Shown one piece after another: positions 1 through 11,880 of a stretch of DNA of 64,000 bases; within the stretch, counting starts at the first letter, position 1; every line of letters begins with the position of its first letter. The stretch is from Cryptomeria japonica (Eukaryota; Streptophyta; Pinopsida; Cupressales; Cupressaceae). The notes beneath the pieces were generated by a model. That model saw only the letters and a program-made list of their open reading frames with translations, did not search any database and was not told where the DNA came from. The DNA is taken from assembly GCF_030272615.1 (NCBI RefSeq), contig NC_081405.1, positions 21,930,047-21,994,046 of the forward strand, given 5' to 3'. A program made the position numbers and the translations under genes.

Positions 1-1350
1 ATAATAAACATTGTCAGTATTGTGCTTACCATATAATGATATGGTTCCTCTTCCTTTGATCATGCATTCTTTTTCATCTCCAAATCTAACCAGACCACCA
101 TCAAATTCTTGCAAAGATAGAAACTTCCTTTTATCTCCAATCATATGATGTGAACATCCACTGTCTATTACCCATTCATTCTTATCTTCAATTTCAGCAG
201 CAACAACCTTTTCTTAAGGTAGATTCTCTTCCAATACTGGATCATCTTCTTTGATATCCAGGAACACCCATTCCTTTCCATTGCTAGAACCACTAGCAGA
301 GTCTTGTGTCGGTTCATCATTAGAATCAATCACACCTTCCTCATCAATAAAGTAACGTTATTTATCTATGTCTCTCCTATGCTTATGCTTGTTCTGATAT
401 TCAAGGTTAGGCTTAAAAGATCTTCTAGATCTTTCTTCAAATCTTGAATTCCTTTTAGGACATCTAGATGCAAAATGACCTATCTTATTACATGCAAAAC
501 ATTTAAAGGGTGATTTTCCTTCATACTTACTTCCTACTAGTCCTTTAGGTACTCTTCTAGAAAATAGGGCTTCAAGTTGCTCAAATTCTTCATCTTCCCT
601 CTTCATATCTTCCAATTCCTTTGTATACAAATCTTTCCAATCTTTCTTGTCACTTGATGATGTAAAACCATGAAAAGAAGGTCGAGACTTTACAGCTCCA
701 GAAGGTCCAAATTCTTCAAGCTCAAAAGTAGATAATTTCCCAACCAAGGTATCCCTATTGACAGAAGTATTAGCCATTGTTCTCAATTCATTAATTGTAG
801 TAGCCTTCATCTTATAATCCAGTGGTAAAGCTCTTAGAACTTTAGAAACTATTTCATCTTCACTCAAAGATCCACCACAACATTGAATTCACATGACAAT
901 TTCATTTACCCTTTCCATAAATGCAATAATCCTTTCATCTTTTTCCATCTTCAAGTTTTCATATCTCACCCGGTAACCATCAATTTTGGCAATATTTAGT
1001 ATAGGGTCACCTTCATTTAGAGTCTCCAACTTGTCCCATATATCTTTTCTTGTGGATTTGTCAGTCAATCCCATTATTTGCTTATCAAAAAGTGCACACA
1101 AGAGGGCTTTTCTAGCTCTACAATCATTCTCAAGCTCCTTATCCATGTTTGTCGGAGGAGGATTGCAAGATGCTAGATTAAAAGGGGTTACACCATTCTT
1201 AGTGATCTCCCATATTTTCTTACCAAGACATCTTAGATGAGTCTCCATCTGAATCTTCCATAATCTATAATTTGTTCCATCAAGCCTAGGAATTTCTCTC
1301 TAGAAGACAACTACAAATGAACTAGATGAACTTGAACTGTTAGATGCCAT
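1..1350 (-). pseudogene. copia A gag and start of protease (degenerate)
   Basis: Gag probably starts at the ATG at 1350, just inside the primer site. The two longest open stretches are 1248-889 and 867-358. The first carries a UBN2-type copia gag region (a DIWDKLETLNEGD stretch, then an RYENLKMEKDERI stretch). The second ends with a CCHC zinc knuckle, CFACNKIGHFASRCPKR, complete with all four metal ligands. Stops near 888-894 and about 357 break the frame. From about 170 down, the protease is visible as a DSGCSHHMIGD motif, the catalytic Asp in its normal context. The protein would be the nucleic-acid-binding capsid precursor plus the aspartic protease that cleaves it. It is a decayed copy. 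Confidence 0.8.
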
Positions 1351-1407
1351 AGGATCTTCCTCAAGCAGTTAATCTTTTGTAGAAAAGGCCAGTGCTCTAA
1401 TACCAAT

Positions 1408-2625
1408 TGTTAGATAGTTCAAATAACCAGAGGACAACTGACAGGGGGGGTTCAATTAGTTGTCACTAGATTACCACAACATTAAGAATTAAAAAATTTA
1501 TTAGCAGAACACATAAGATCAATACCATAATACATAAACCAATTACCAAAATAATAGATATAGCAATTAAGCACAACCAACAAATAGTTACCATCCACAT
1601 TACACCAATATTTGTATGTGGAAAACTCGATAAAGGGAAAAACCATGGTGGGAAGCCAACCCACACTCAGATAATACTTCTGCAGTAAGTATGTGATTAC
1701 AAATTGAGGGACCTGCACTTGCAGGAATTTCATTAGCCTAGAGCACACTGCTCATTACAAAAGGAGTCTCACTGACTACATAAGAAATCTAGACTACAAT
1801 CTAGAAGGAATAAGTAATTATGATAATAGCATCTCCTATGCCTAAATATAGTTTCTGTTAAGCTCAATACCAGAGGTCTTAAACCTCTTGAGTAAACCCA
1901 ACTCGATCACCTATGATTGACCAAATCCTCTGCATGAATGATTACTAAATTATTCGCTTGCATACCATAATCTACAATGAGATCATACACATATATATAC
2001 AAACCCTAGACCTTAAACAATTAGGTAGACCACCCAGAAAATAAAACCTATTACATAATTATAAAACATGTCGGCCTGAGGCTAAACAAATATCATCCAA
2101 CCCATAAGTCATCCCGGAAACACATCGAGAAGTCCCAACAACACGTTACATTAAGCCGATCCATAATCTAGATAGCATCGGACCCAATTCAGGTCCACAC
2201 ATGCTAAAGAAATGATTCCAATCAGTCAAGGCTCAAACACAATCACCATCAGTATCTTGAATCCCTATTAGAATCTGCACCAACACCACTTATGCATAAT
2301 ATCAAAATATCTTCAACAAAGCTCTGCTAGTGAAACCCTCATCAGATCAATAAACCAGGCTTACCAGCATAGAAGATAACATCTGATCACCAAACCAATA
2401 CCAACTGACTGAACATATATTTGAATATCATGAATAGAAAATCTAACCCAATTCCATAAGCCAAAGCATACCGGAGTATACTGGATCAACATGATCTTAC
2501 CACACCACAAACCAATCATCCTATTGGGACCAACCAAATACTGATAAACAACCAAAGCAGCTAGTATTGACATCAATGAAAAAACATCAATGCAACACAT
2601 AATCAATTCCTCCAAATTTTCAACA
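1408..2625 (-). repeat. 5' LTR of copia A (1218 bp)
   Basis: The LTR reads TGTTAG at its left end and CAACA at its right end on the plus strand, giving the TG...CA termini expected of an LTR. It abuts the primer site at 1394-1405. It aligns by eye along its whole length with the isolated copy at 43512-44745 (1234 bp). A G-rich stretch near 1444-1450 next to TCAATTAGTTG is the counterpart of the poly-C/G motif found near the primer-proximal end of most copia LTRs in this window. Confidence 0.85.
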
Positions 2626-4071
2626 ATCATAACCGTGAACCATAGCTTATTTCGCCAATCTGAAAGAAGCCCTAGTGTTCCGATTGATCTATTTTGTCCT
2701 AAGCAATTTCAATCTCTTCCACAAAGGAGCAGTGCTCTTTTTCAATCTTATCAAAAATGGAAGAAATATACGATCTTATCCTTGATTCAACCTAGATCCC
2801 CAACAATTGACATTCCCAACCTTATTGAAGATGAAAACCTTCCCCTAACAAATAGAACTAATGTTCCTCCTAAGCAAAATCTTCAACCTATTCCTATGGA
2901 TGTGATTATGTATTCTCCTAAGAATAACAACAATATTCCTCCTAAGAGTAAGCCTGTACCACCTCCCCATGATGGACCCGGTCTCCTTCCCATACCTAAT
3001 ATTCCTCCTTTATATGGTGTAGTTCCACCTCCTTGCTCTTATAGAGAGAAGAGGCCTGCCTCTCCTCTTGTTGAACCTAAAAGACCTCAACCTAAACCTT
3101 CAACTATCACAGAGGAGACTATTCCTCCTTTCATAAATATTCTTCCTCCTTCTCAGACTTCCACTAAGACTCGACAAAATCATTGTGTGAAATATCGTTG
3201 ACAAAGGCATGGTGCTCAAGCTTGTGAAGTTGTTCCTCAAATCACTCAATCTCCCAAGACTCCAATAGCTGATATGATTTTATTCTTTCCTAAACAAGAT
3301 GTTGAACCTACATCTCCAAATCATAAGTCGCACAAAACATGTGATGGTTTTACTCCTATTCATGTCTGTGCTCCTCTTTCTATAAATCTTGATGAAGACA
3401 TGAGTGAAAATTTTATTCATGATGGCAATACAACTCCTAATTCTTCTGATAGTAACTATGAATATGTTGATGTGGATAAGCATTTATCAACTGAATTTTC
3501 ACAAAACTTAATCCTGCCTCCTAGAATTGAACAAAGTGACTTATCACATGAGCATAGTCCTTTCTTGGATCTTGTGATAGCTCCATCTATTGTTCTTGAT
3601 GTTGCTCCTCTGGCATGTTGCTTTCCTTCTCGAAATAGTGATCAACAAGAATGAGAGGCGGATGTCATGCTAGATTAGCAATATTAGCACTGTACATCTT
3701 GTCTCTCTCTCCTTTCTTGTTCTTTTTTGATTATTTTTCTATGTGTATCCTTGTTCCTCTATTTTTCCCTCAATGTATACTTGAGGATGATGCAAAGCAT
3801 TGAGATCTGTTTTGGTCTCTTTCATGTTGACTCGAAAGACATTCTCTCTTCCCTCTCTTCTAAGGTAGTGTCCTTTCTTTGGGGAATGATGATTATTATA
3901 TGCATAAATACATATATGATATACATGAGTTATCATACGACATACTGATCTCGAGGAAAGAGAAAGTACCTTGTGTTGTGTGTTCATTATCCTTGGGTTT
4001 ATTCCTCGAATGGGGGCTAAATCCTTGTGATAACATGATCCATCTCTCTTCTCTCTCTCTTGGGTGCATCC
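2626..4071 (+). other. Old repeat remnant with proline-rich open stretch, possible gypsy 3' region
   Basis: Two open stretches lie in the same direction, 2590-3201 and 3274-3654. They translate to low-complexity, proline- and lysine-rich protein with repeated PP-containing motifs and no domain I recognise. The first ATG lies inside the neighbouring LTR, so that start is spurious. The later part (3655-4071) is T- and CT-rich and non-coding, and includes a purine run followed by GCTAAA near 4013. After removing the copia element at 4072-11875 this joins 11876-12686, where a similar purine run precedes a likely LTR start. That suggests the 3' end of an old Ty3/gypsy element. The proline-rich ORF could be a degenerate gag or an accessory reading frame. 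Confidence 0.4.
4067..4071. repeat. Target-site duplication of copia B, left copy
   Basis: CATCC directly before the 5' LTR, identical to 11876-11880 directly after the 3' LTR. Confidence 0.92.
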
Positions 4072-5617
4072 TGTTAGCATTTGGCATTATAACAGACAAT
4101 GGGAGATTGTTGGCATTTCAATAAGGATATCGAGAAGGTTGTTGATGATTATGGATATAACTGATTAAGGATGTTTACTATCTTAATATTATTATTTTGT
4201 CATTGATGTCAAGAAATTGATTTTCTAATTTAGTATGATGTTTCCATATCTTGAGAAGTATGATTTAAAGAGCATAAAGATGTCAGTAAAAGACACAGAA
4301 AGAATATGATGAATAAGGGGATGAATAAGGTATTCAATGGGCAACTATTACCAAGTCAGACAATGATGAGATCATGATGTTTAGATTGTTTTAACATCAT
4401 GCATATGTTGTAAATTGTAAGGTTAATACTATACTATGTTACCGAGCAAAGAACCTAGTCAGTAAACCCTAAGGACCCTAGTTAGTAAACCCTAAGGTTA
4501 TCGCTATCGATTAATGAAGGCAGAATGTCTACCAAGTGAAGTTTAGTATTCACCGAGTTATTACCGAGTTGTAACCAAGCTGTAACAGAATACATTAAAT
4601 GGTTACATGCATTATTTAATGAAGGAAGTTGATGAGTTGGAACTGATTAGATAATTGGTATGCCGTGCATGAAGTTTGTTAATAAATCTATGGCAAAGGA
4701 AAATCGATATGAAGATCTACAGCTCAGATTGAACCACAATACCCTAGCACAAGTTCCAAGAAATGTATGCAAGTTCCAAGGCAGGGTAAAACATTTTTAG
4801 ATCGAAGGATACATTGAACCTGGTCAAAGTTTGAAGATCTGATGGCTATGATTGATCATGGAAAATGTGATCAAGGAGATTAAGCGGTTAGCTAATTGTT
4901 TATAAATAGGGAACTATTGATAAACAATGCATGCAGGCAAATGTATGTACACGGATGCTACATAGTGATTACCGAGCACAGAAGCTTGAAGACCTGTTTG
5001 AATAACAGAGTATAGAAGCCTGACAGATGGACAAGATTAGTTCTATGTCTAGATTGTATTGAGTAAATAAGAATCTGCTTTAGCATTTTAGATGTGAAGT
5101 TGCAGATAGATTTTTATTACTGTTAATTCGTAAAGTGACAAAAAATCTCTTAACCGAGTGGACTTAACAGTCTTATTTGTAAAAACCTCTAGCAAGGTGA
5201 CATTTTGATTGAGTGTTTGAAATCCTTTAACAAGGTCACTTATAACAAGGTGAAGATCCTAACAGATCTGAGGGAAATCTCTTAACTGGGTCACATCTAG
5301 CAATGTGGTTTGTAATCTTTAACAGGATTTTCTTTTAACCGAGCATACTCTAGAAGAGTATATTTCTTAGTGGGTTTGAAATCCCATAGTGGTTTTTCCC
5401 TATTTGGGTTTCCACGTTAAATCTGGTGTTATGAGGTTTACGATGTTTATATGCTTTTGAGTTTGCATGTTTAGCAGTTTTGGTTATATTACTGAAGTAT
5501 ATGTTACCAAGGTTGAATCTGATGTTTTTATGGAAGATTAAGTTTGTATGATTCACCCCCCCCCTCTCATCTTGTTAGATATTGGATCTGTACTTACATT
5601 AAGTATTAGAACTATCA
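4072..5617 (+). repeat. 5' LTR of copia B (1546 bp)
   Basis: It begins TGTTAGCATTTGG right after the CATCC target copy and ends CTATCA, two bases before the primer site. It contains many ACCGAG words and, near 5556-5566, a poly-C run inside TTCACCCCCCCCCTCTC; the same motif lies near the 3' end of several other copia LTRs in the window. A stretch TGTTTATAAATAGGG near 4897-4911 is a plausible TATA box of the LTR promoter. Confidence 0.93.
4897..4911 (+). promoter_or_regulatory. Likely TATA box of copia B 5' LTR
   Basis: TTTATAAATAGGG lies about 0.7 kb before the LTR end and recurs at the equivalent place in the 3' LTR (about 11157-11169). Position and sequence fit an RNA polymerase II TATA element marking the U3/R boundary. 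No transcription start can be shown from sequence. Confidence 0.45.
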
Positions 5618-5619
5618 AT

Positions 5620-5631
5620 TGGTATCAAAGC
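5620..5631 (+). other. Primer-binding site of copia B
   Basis: TGGTATCAAAGC starts two bases after the 5' LTR. It differs by one base from TGGTATCAGAGC, the site complementary to the 3' end of plant initiator tRNA-Met that primes minus-strand synthesis. Confidence 0.85.
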
Positions 5632-5681
5632 TTTGGACTCTAGAAGAAAAGTTTAAAGGTACTTGAGGCAAAGATCCGAAG

Positions 5682-6763
5682 ATGTATAAGAGGTATGCAC
5701 CGAAGCTGAACAAGTCAAGTTTCTCTACATGGCAGAAAAGGATGAAGCTGCACCTATCAGGAGTTGAAGAATATGCTGTATATTATCTGAAGAATGATTT
5801 CATCACACCGAGCACCTATCCATTGACAATGAAAGAGATAAAGGCAAAGCAAGAACATATCCAAGTAATGATTGAAATAACATCTGCATTGACCGACTCA
5901 GAGTTTAATGATCTAGAAGGTTGCAATGATGCAAAGGCTATGTGGGACAAGCTCATATTACTATATGGAGGAGATGAACATGTTCAAAGAGAGAAAGTAG
6001 ATATTCTAAGAGGACAACTTGAATCTATGAGGATGAATGAAGGTGAGAACATAACTGAGTACATTATAAGACTAAAGGAGATTGTCAATCAAATCAAAGG
6101 AGTAGGTGGAACTATTGAAGAAAAGGATATAACAAATAAGTTGTTAAGAACCCTTCTACTGGCTTATGCAATTCGAGTCTCTACAATCAATGAATTGAGG
6201 TTTGTACCTAATATGCCAGTTTCTTTAGATGCTACTATTGGTAAGCTACATGCATTTGAGTTGAGTAACTTTGATAACAGTGGATCTTTGGTAAATAAAG
6301 TTGAATTTGCATTTAGTTCTTTTCATCTTGATGAATCTAATGATTACAATGAAATAAAGTACAAGTACTCTGAAGGAGATCACAGTGGAGCAAGTGAAAG
6401 ATTTCGTAAGAACAGGAAGAAGTACACAAACTGTATGAGGAAATCAGAAAGCAGGAAGAGTTTGAAACACTATTAGCTAGAAGGTTACCGAGAGGCAAAG
6501 GTAAGTATAAAGGAAAATTACCTCTGAAATGTTTCAATTGTGATAAGATAGGACATATGACTTCTAACTGTCCTGACAAAGACTCTATTGAAAAGAGAGA
6601 TTACCGAGATGACAGACAGAAAGACAATCATTACAGAGGACACCAAGACTTCAGAAGAAGAGATAGAAAGACATGCTTAATAGTTGATGAGGAATCCAAT
6701 GATGATAAATTAGATGAAACTCATACAGAGGAAGTAGTTTATGTGGCTATCAAAGATGGTTGA
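5682..6763 (+). pseudogene. copia B gag (frameshifted)
   Basis: The frame opens at 5682 (MYKRYAPKLNKSSFSTWQ), 50 bases after the primer site, and runs to 6476. It has the usual copia gag layout: an N-terminal FSTWQKRMKLHL region, then a UBN2-like central region (AKAMWDKLILLYGGDEHV, residues about 86-103; LRGQLESMRMNEGENITEYI). The frame is lost near 6400-6476 and continues in another frame, where a full CCHC zinc knuckle, CFNCDKIGHMTSNC, lies at about 6532-6573 in the segment ending at 6763. The product would form the virus-like particle and bind RNA. At least one frameshift and the stop at 6474 separate it from the zinc knuckle. Confidence 0.85.
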
Positions 6764-9700
6764 GATGAAGAAAGGTATGAAGAAAAAGCCCTAATATCTC
6801 ACATTAACACTAATGATTCATGGATCATAGATAGTGGATGCTCACATCATATGGCAGGTGATAAACACAAGTTTGTTATGTTAGAAGATTATGATGGAGG
6901 CTATGTTAGATTTGGTAATGATGCACCATTTTCGGTGAAAGGTAAAGGATCTATAACACTTCTTGACAATGCAAGATGCAATAATGTTTATTGGGTTGAA
7001 GGTTTGAAATACAATTTGCTGAGTGTAGCACAACTAAACAATACAGGTTGCCGAATAGAATTTTCGAAAGGAATTGTCAAAGTTCATGACAAGAATGAAA
7101 AGTTAGCTGCTACTGGGACACGAACAAAAGGTAACACATTTCACCTTGACTCAGCTCAGAATAAATGTCTGTATGCAAAAATAGATGATACTTGGTTATG
7201 GCATAAAAGGTTTTGTCATGTAAATTTTGATAATCTGATCAAAATAAGTAAGAAGCATCGAGTAAGAGGTCTATTGAGTCTTGAAAAACCTGAGAATGCT
7301 ATGTGCCGAGGATGCTAGATGGGTAAGATGACAAGATCAAGCTTTACAAGTAAGTCTTACACTTCTAAGGGATTTTTAGATCTTGTGCATACTGATCTTT
7401 GTCGTCCTATGAAAGTTAAAAGTTATTATGGTGATAAATATTTCATATTATTTATGGATGACTATTCAAGGATTATGTCAGTTATGTTTTTAAAAGAAAA
7501 ATCAGAAGCTTTTCAAATGTTTAAATGGTACAAGGCAAGAGTTGAAAATGAAACAGGAAGACAACTGAAATGTCTTAGATCAGATAGAGGAGGAGAGTTC
7601 ATATCTGATGAGTTCAACTTATTCTGCAATGATCATGGTATTAAAAGACAAGTCTCTGCACCGAGAACTCCACAGCAGAATGGAATAGCTGAGAGAAGAA
7701 ACCGATCTATTGTGGATTGTGCTAGAACCTTGATGATTGAAAAGAAAGTGCCACAAACATTTTGGAGAGAAGCAATAAGCATAGCAGTTTACACCCTGAA
7801 TCGAGTACAACTAAAGAAAGGTACTTTGAAGACACCATATGAAATCTAGTATGATAAGAAACCTAATGTAAGTTATTTTAAAATCTTTAGAAGTAAATGC
7901 TATGTACACAAAGATGATAGAAATTGCAAGTTTGATCAGAAAAGTGAAGAAGGAACATTTCTAAGTTATTCTTCTAGAAGTAAAGCATTTATATGTCTGA
8001 TCAAATCATCTAACAAAATAGTAGAAAGTGCAAATGTGAAAATTGATGAATTTGCAGAAAGAAATGATGAAGGAAATTCCAAAGAACCAGAAGATTATGA
8101 TGAATTTGTCTATGTTCAACCGGCAAGTTTTACCAAGAAAACTGTTGAAGAAAATGAAGAGAATATCCAGTTACCGAGTGATGAAGAAGATCATACAGAG
8201 CCTACCAAGCCTATATTAGCCAAGTATGTCAGAAGACATCTTGTACCTAGTCAGATTATAGGAGATAAGGATGATCCAGTGATGACAAGGAACAAACTGA
8301 GACAGAACACATGTCTGATATCTGGATTTGAACCGAGAATAGTGAAAGAGGCATTTAACACTGAAGATTGGATAAATGCTATGACAGAAGAGATTGATAA
8401 AATCAAGAAGAATGACACATGGACACTAGTCCCAAGACTAAAGGACAAAAATATAATCGATACAAAGTGGATTTTCAGAAACAAGCTAGATGAAAAAGGT
8501 GAGGTTATTCGAAATAAAGCAAGACTAGTTTGCAAAGGTTATGCCCAAGAAGAAGGGATTGATAATGGTGAGACTTTTGCACTTGTAGCAAGATTTGAAG
8601 GAGTAAGAACATTGTTGGAATATGCTGCTTACAAAAATTTCAAGGTATATCAAATGGATGTCAAATCTACATTTCTTAATGGAGTATTAGAAGAAGAAGT
8701 TTTTATTGAACAACCTGAAGGATTTGTTGAAGACAATAATAAAGATCAGGTATGTAAATTGAATAAAGCATTAAATGGTCTGAAACAAGCACCTAGAGCA
8801 TGGTATGAAAGATTGCACTCTTATTTGAAGATTGGTTTTATAAGGACAAGTGAGAATAGCAATATGTACATGAAGAATGATGAAAATGGAATACTGATCT
8901 CAGCCATATTTGTTGATGATATTATATTTTGTGGAAATGACTCTCTATGTAAGAACTTTGGAAATGAAATGAGCAAAGAATTTGAGATGTCATTAATTGG
9001 TGAGATAAAGTATTTTATAGGTTTACAGATATTGCAAATGAATAATGAGATTTTCATTACTCAATCCAAGTACATAAAGGAAATCTTGAAGAAATTTGGA
9101 ATGGAGGATTCAAAACCAGTAAGTACTCCTGTGACTACCAACTATAAACTATCAAATAATGATGAATCTGCAATTATTGATGAGACACTTTACCGATCCA
9201 TGAGTGGAAAGCTACAATATGTTGTTCACAACAGGCCAGACATAGCACATGCAGTAGGTATAGTTGCAAGATTCTCTGCAGATCCTAAGGAAACACACAT
9301 GACAACAATCAAAAGAATTTTTAGATACTTGAAAGACACAGAGGATTATGGCTTAGTATATCAAAAAGGAAATGATTTTGATTTAAAAGTTTATACTGAT
9401 GCTAATTGGGCAGGCAACATTCATGATAGAAAAAGCACAAGTGGAGGAGCTTTCTTCTTAGGAGAAAGACTAGTGAGTTGGCTTAGCAAGAAACAAGGAT
9501 GTGTTTCACAGTCAACAACAGAAACTGAATACATTGCTGCAACATTGAATTGTACCAACATAGCATGGATCAAGCAACTGTTGGAAGGTATAAATGAGAA
9601 AGTTACCGAGCTAGTAACTATATTCTGTGACAATACTAGTGCCATTAACATTTCAAATAATCCTATTATGCACTCTAAGACAAAGCACATCTCTATCAAA

Positions 9701-9859
9701 TATCATTATCTTTGAGAAGAAGCTCAAGAGAAGAAAGTGGTGTTGGAGTATGTTAGCACAAAGGAACAAATAGAAGATATCTTTACCAAGCCACTACTAA
9801 GGGACACTTTTGAATATCTCAGAAGTAAGTTAGAGGTCCTATCCCTATCTTCTACTCAC
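6764..9859 (+). pseudogene. copia B pol: protease, integrase, reverse transcriptase, RNase H
   Basis: Domains follow in Ty1/copia order. Protease has WIIDSGCSHHMAGDKH at about 6820. The pre-integrase zinc region has LWHKRFCHVNFDNL and ends CRGC at 7315. The integrase core has HTDLCRP, LRSDRGGEF and PQQNGIAERRNRS, so all three catalytic acids are present. The reverse transcriptase frame 8036-9715 (559 codons) has [38 protein letters not shown] and the catalytic FVDDIIF. RNase H has YTDANWAG and [10 protein letters not shown]. Breaks are a TAG at 7316, a TAG at 7847 and a TGA at 9713; after the last the frame resumes with the STKEQIEDIFTKPLL tail. The reverse transcriptase and RNase H segment is intact and could still make protein. 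Confidence 0.9.
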
Positions 9860-10329
9860 TGACTGAGTTCGGTGAAAGCATCAATTCGATGACTCTACAG
9901 AATATCTTTTTAGAGTTGATGCTGATTTACACACTTTAGGATGTTTTCTAAAGGTGTGTAGGAAACAATACAAGAAATAATACAGGGAACAGGAATTGAA
10001 GACATAAATGCTCTGACCGAGACTAAGTTGACACATAACAACAGGAAATCACTTCATACAGGAAGAAATTATGTTTTAGTTCTTTACTTTTTGGCATTGT
10101 TGTCAAAGGGGGAGAAGACTAATATAAGGGGGAGAAGACTGATTGAAAAGACTGAAACTGATGATTAAAAAAAGGAAGGGAGAAGACTGAAGAAAATAGG
10201 AGAAGTCTAATGTATGGGGGAGAAGTCTATTGACAGCAAGAGAGCATTTCAACATTTCAGAATCACAGCAATCCAAATCTTTTTAAGGTCAAATCAATTG
10301 GTTTTGACATCAATGCCAAAGGGGGAGTT
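9860..10329 (+). other. 3' untranslated region and polypurine tract of copia B
   Basis: No reading frame worth calling. The stretch holds a G-rich repeated word, GGGGGAGAAGACT (about 10108-10141), with weaker copies up to about 10228. It ends with the polypurine tract AAAGGGGGAGTT (10318-10329) directly before the 3' LTR, which would prime plus-strand synthesis. Confidence 0.75.
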
Positions 10330-11875
10330 TGTTAGCATTTGGCATTATAACAAACAATGGGAGATTGTTGGCATTTCAATAAGGATATCGAGAAGGTTGT
10401 TGATGATTATGGATATAACTGATTAAGGATGTTTACTGTCTTGATATTATTATTTTGTCATTGATGTCAAGAAATTGATTTTCTAATTCAGTATGATGTT
10501 GCCATATCTTGAGAAGTATGATTTAAAGAGTATAAAGATGTTGGTAAAAGACACAGAAAGAATATGATGAATAAGGGGATGAATAAGGTATTCAATGGGC
10601 AACTATTACCGAGTCAGAAAATGATGAGATCATGATGTTTAGATTGTTTTAACATCATACATATGTTGTAAATTGTAAGGTTAATACTATACTATGTTAC
10701 CGAGCAAAGAACCTAGTCGGTAAACCCTAAGGAACCTAGTCAGTAAACCCTAAGGTTATTGCTATTGGTTAATGAAGGCAGAATGTCTACCGAGTGAAGT
10801 TTAGTATTCACCGAGTTATTACCGAGTTGTAACTGAGCTGTAATAGAATACATTAAATGGTTACATGCATTATTTAATGAAGGAATCTGATGAGCTGGAA
10901 CTGATTAGATGATTGGTATGTCGTGCATGAAGTTTGTTAATGAATCTATGGCAAAGGAAAATTGGCATGAAGATCTACAGCTTAGATTGAACCGCAATAC
11001 CCTAGCACAAGTTCCAAGAAATGTATGCAAGTTCCAAGGTGGGCTAAAATGTTTTTAGATTGAAGGATACATTGAACCTAGTCAAAGTTTGAAGATCTGA
11101 TGGCTATGATTGATCATGGGAAATGTGATCAAAGAGATTAAGTGGTTAGCTAATTGTTTATAAATAGGGAACTATTGGTAAACAATGCATGCGGGCAAAT
11201 GTATGCACAGGGATGCTACATAGTGATTACCGCGCATAGAAGCTTGAAGACCTATTTGAATAATAGAGTATAGAAGCCCAGTAGATGGACAAGATTAGTT
11301 CTATGTCTAGATTATATTGAGCAAATAAGAATCTACTTTAGCATTTTAGATGTGAAGTTGCAAATAGATTTTTATTACTGTTATTTTGTAAAGTGACAGA
11401 AAATCTCTTAACCGAGTGGACTTAACAGTCTTATTTGTAAAACCCTCTAGCAAGGTGACATTCTGATTGAGTGTTTGAAATCCTTTAACAAGGTCACTTC
11501 TAACAAGGTGAAGATCCTAATAGATCTGAGGGAAATCCCTTAACCGGGTCACATCTAGCAATGTGGTTTGTAATCTTTTACAGGATTTTCTTTTAACCAA
11601 GCATACTCTAGAAGAGTATATTTCTTAATGGGTCTGAAATCCCATAGTGGTTTTTCCCTATTTGGGTTTCCGCGTTAAATCTTGTGTTATGAGGTTTATG
11701 ATGTTTATATGCTTTTGAGTTTGCATGTTTAGCAGTTTTGGTTATATTACTGAAGTATATGTTACCGAGGTTGAATCTGATGTTTTTATGGAAGATTAAG
11801 TTTGTATGATTCACCCCCCCCCTCTCATCTTGTTGGATATTGGATCTGTACTTACTTTAAGTATCAGAATTATCA
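10330..11875 (+). repeat. 3' LTR of copia B (1546 bp)
   Basis: Same length and ends as the 5' copy. It follows the polypurine tract directly and is followed by the second CATCC. Substitutions against the 5' copy are mostly transitions, as expected from decay of methylated DNA. Confidence 0.93.
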
Positions 11876-11880
11876 CATCC
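11876..11880. repeat. Target-site duplication of copia B, right copy
   Basis: CATCC directly after the 3' LTR, matching 4067-4071. Confidence 0.92.

Larger units (their letters stand above)
1..2625 (-). mobile_element. Ty1/copia retrotransposon A, 5' part, cut by window start
   Basis: Reading on the minus strand, this begins with a complete LTR (2625 to 1408), then a primer-binding site (1405 to 1394, TGGTATTAGAGC, one base off the usual TGGTATCAGAGC complementary to initiator tRNA-Met), then gag from a start at 1350, then protease running off the window edge. Integrase, reverse transcriptase and the second LTR lie outside. The same LTR family recurs as a solo copy at 43512-44745, which fixes the LTR ends. 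The gene order puts it in Ty1/copia; lineage not assigned. Confidence 0.85.
4072..11875 (+). mobile_element. Complete Ty1/copia retrotransposon B with target-site duplication
   Basis: The two LTRs are 4072-5617 and 10330-11875. Both are exactly 1546 bp and run from TGTTAGCATTTGG to CTATCA or TTATCA. The element is flanked by a perfect 5-bp duplication, CATCC, at 4067-4071 and 11876-11880. Internal order is primer site (5620-5631), gag, zinc knuckle, protease, integrase, reverse transcriptase, RNase H, polypurine tract (10318-10329), which is the Ty1/copia order. In the stretches I compared the LTRs differ at only a few positions per hundred, so insertion was fairly recent for this window. Coding is interrupted by a few stops and frameshifts, so it is probably not autonomous now. 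Confidence 0.95.

Noticed and set aside
3727-4124. Short overlapping frames on both strands
   Set aside because: Low-complexity T- and CT-rich DNA, no domain, and one frame crosses the insertion boundary of copia B.
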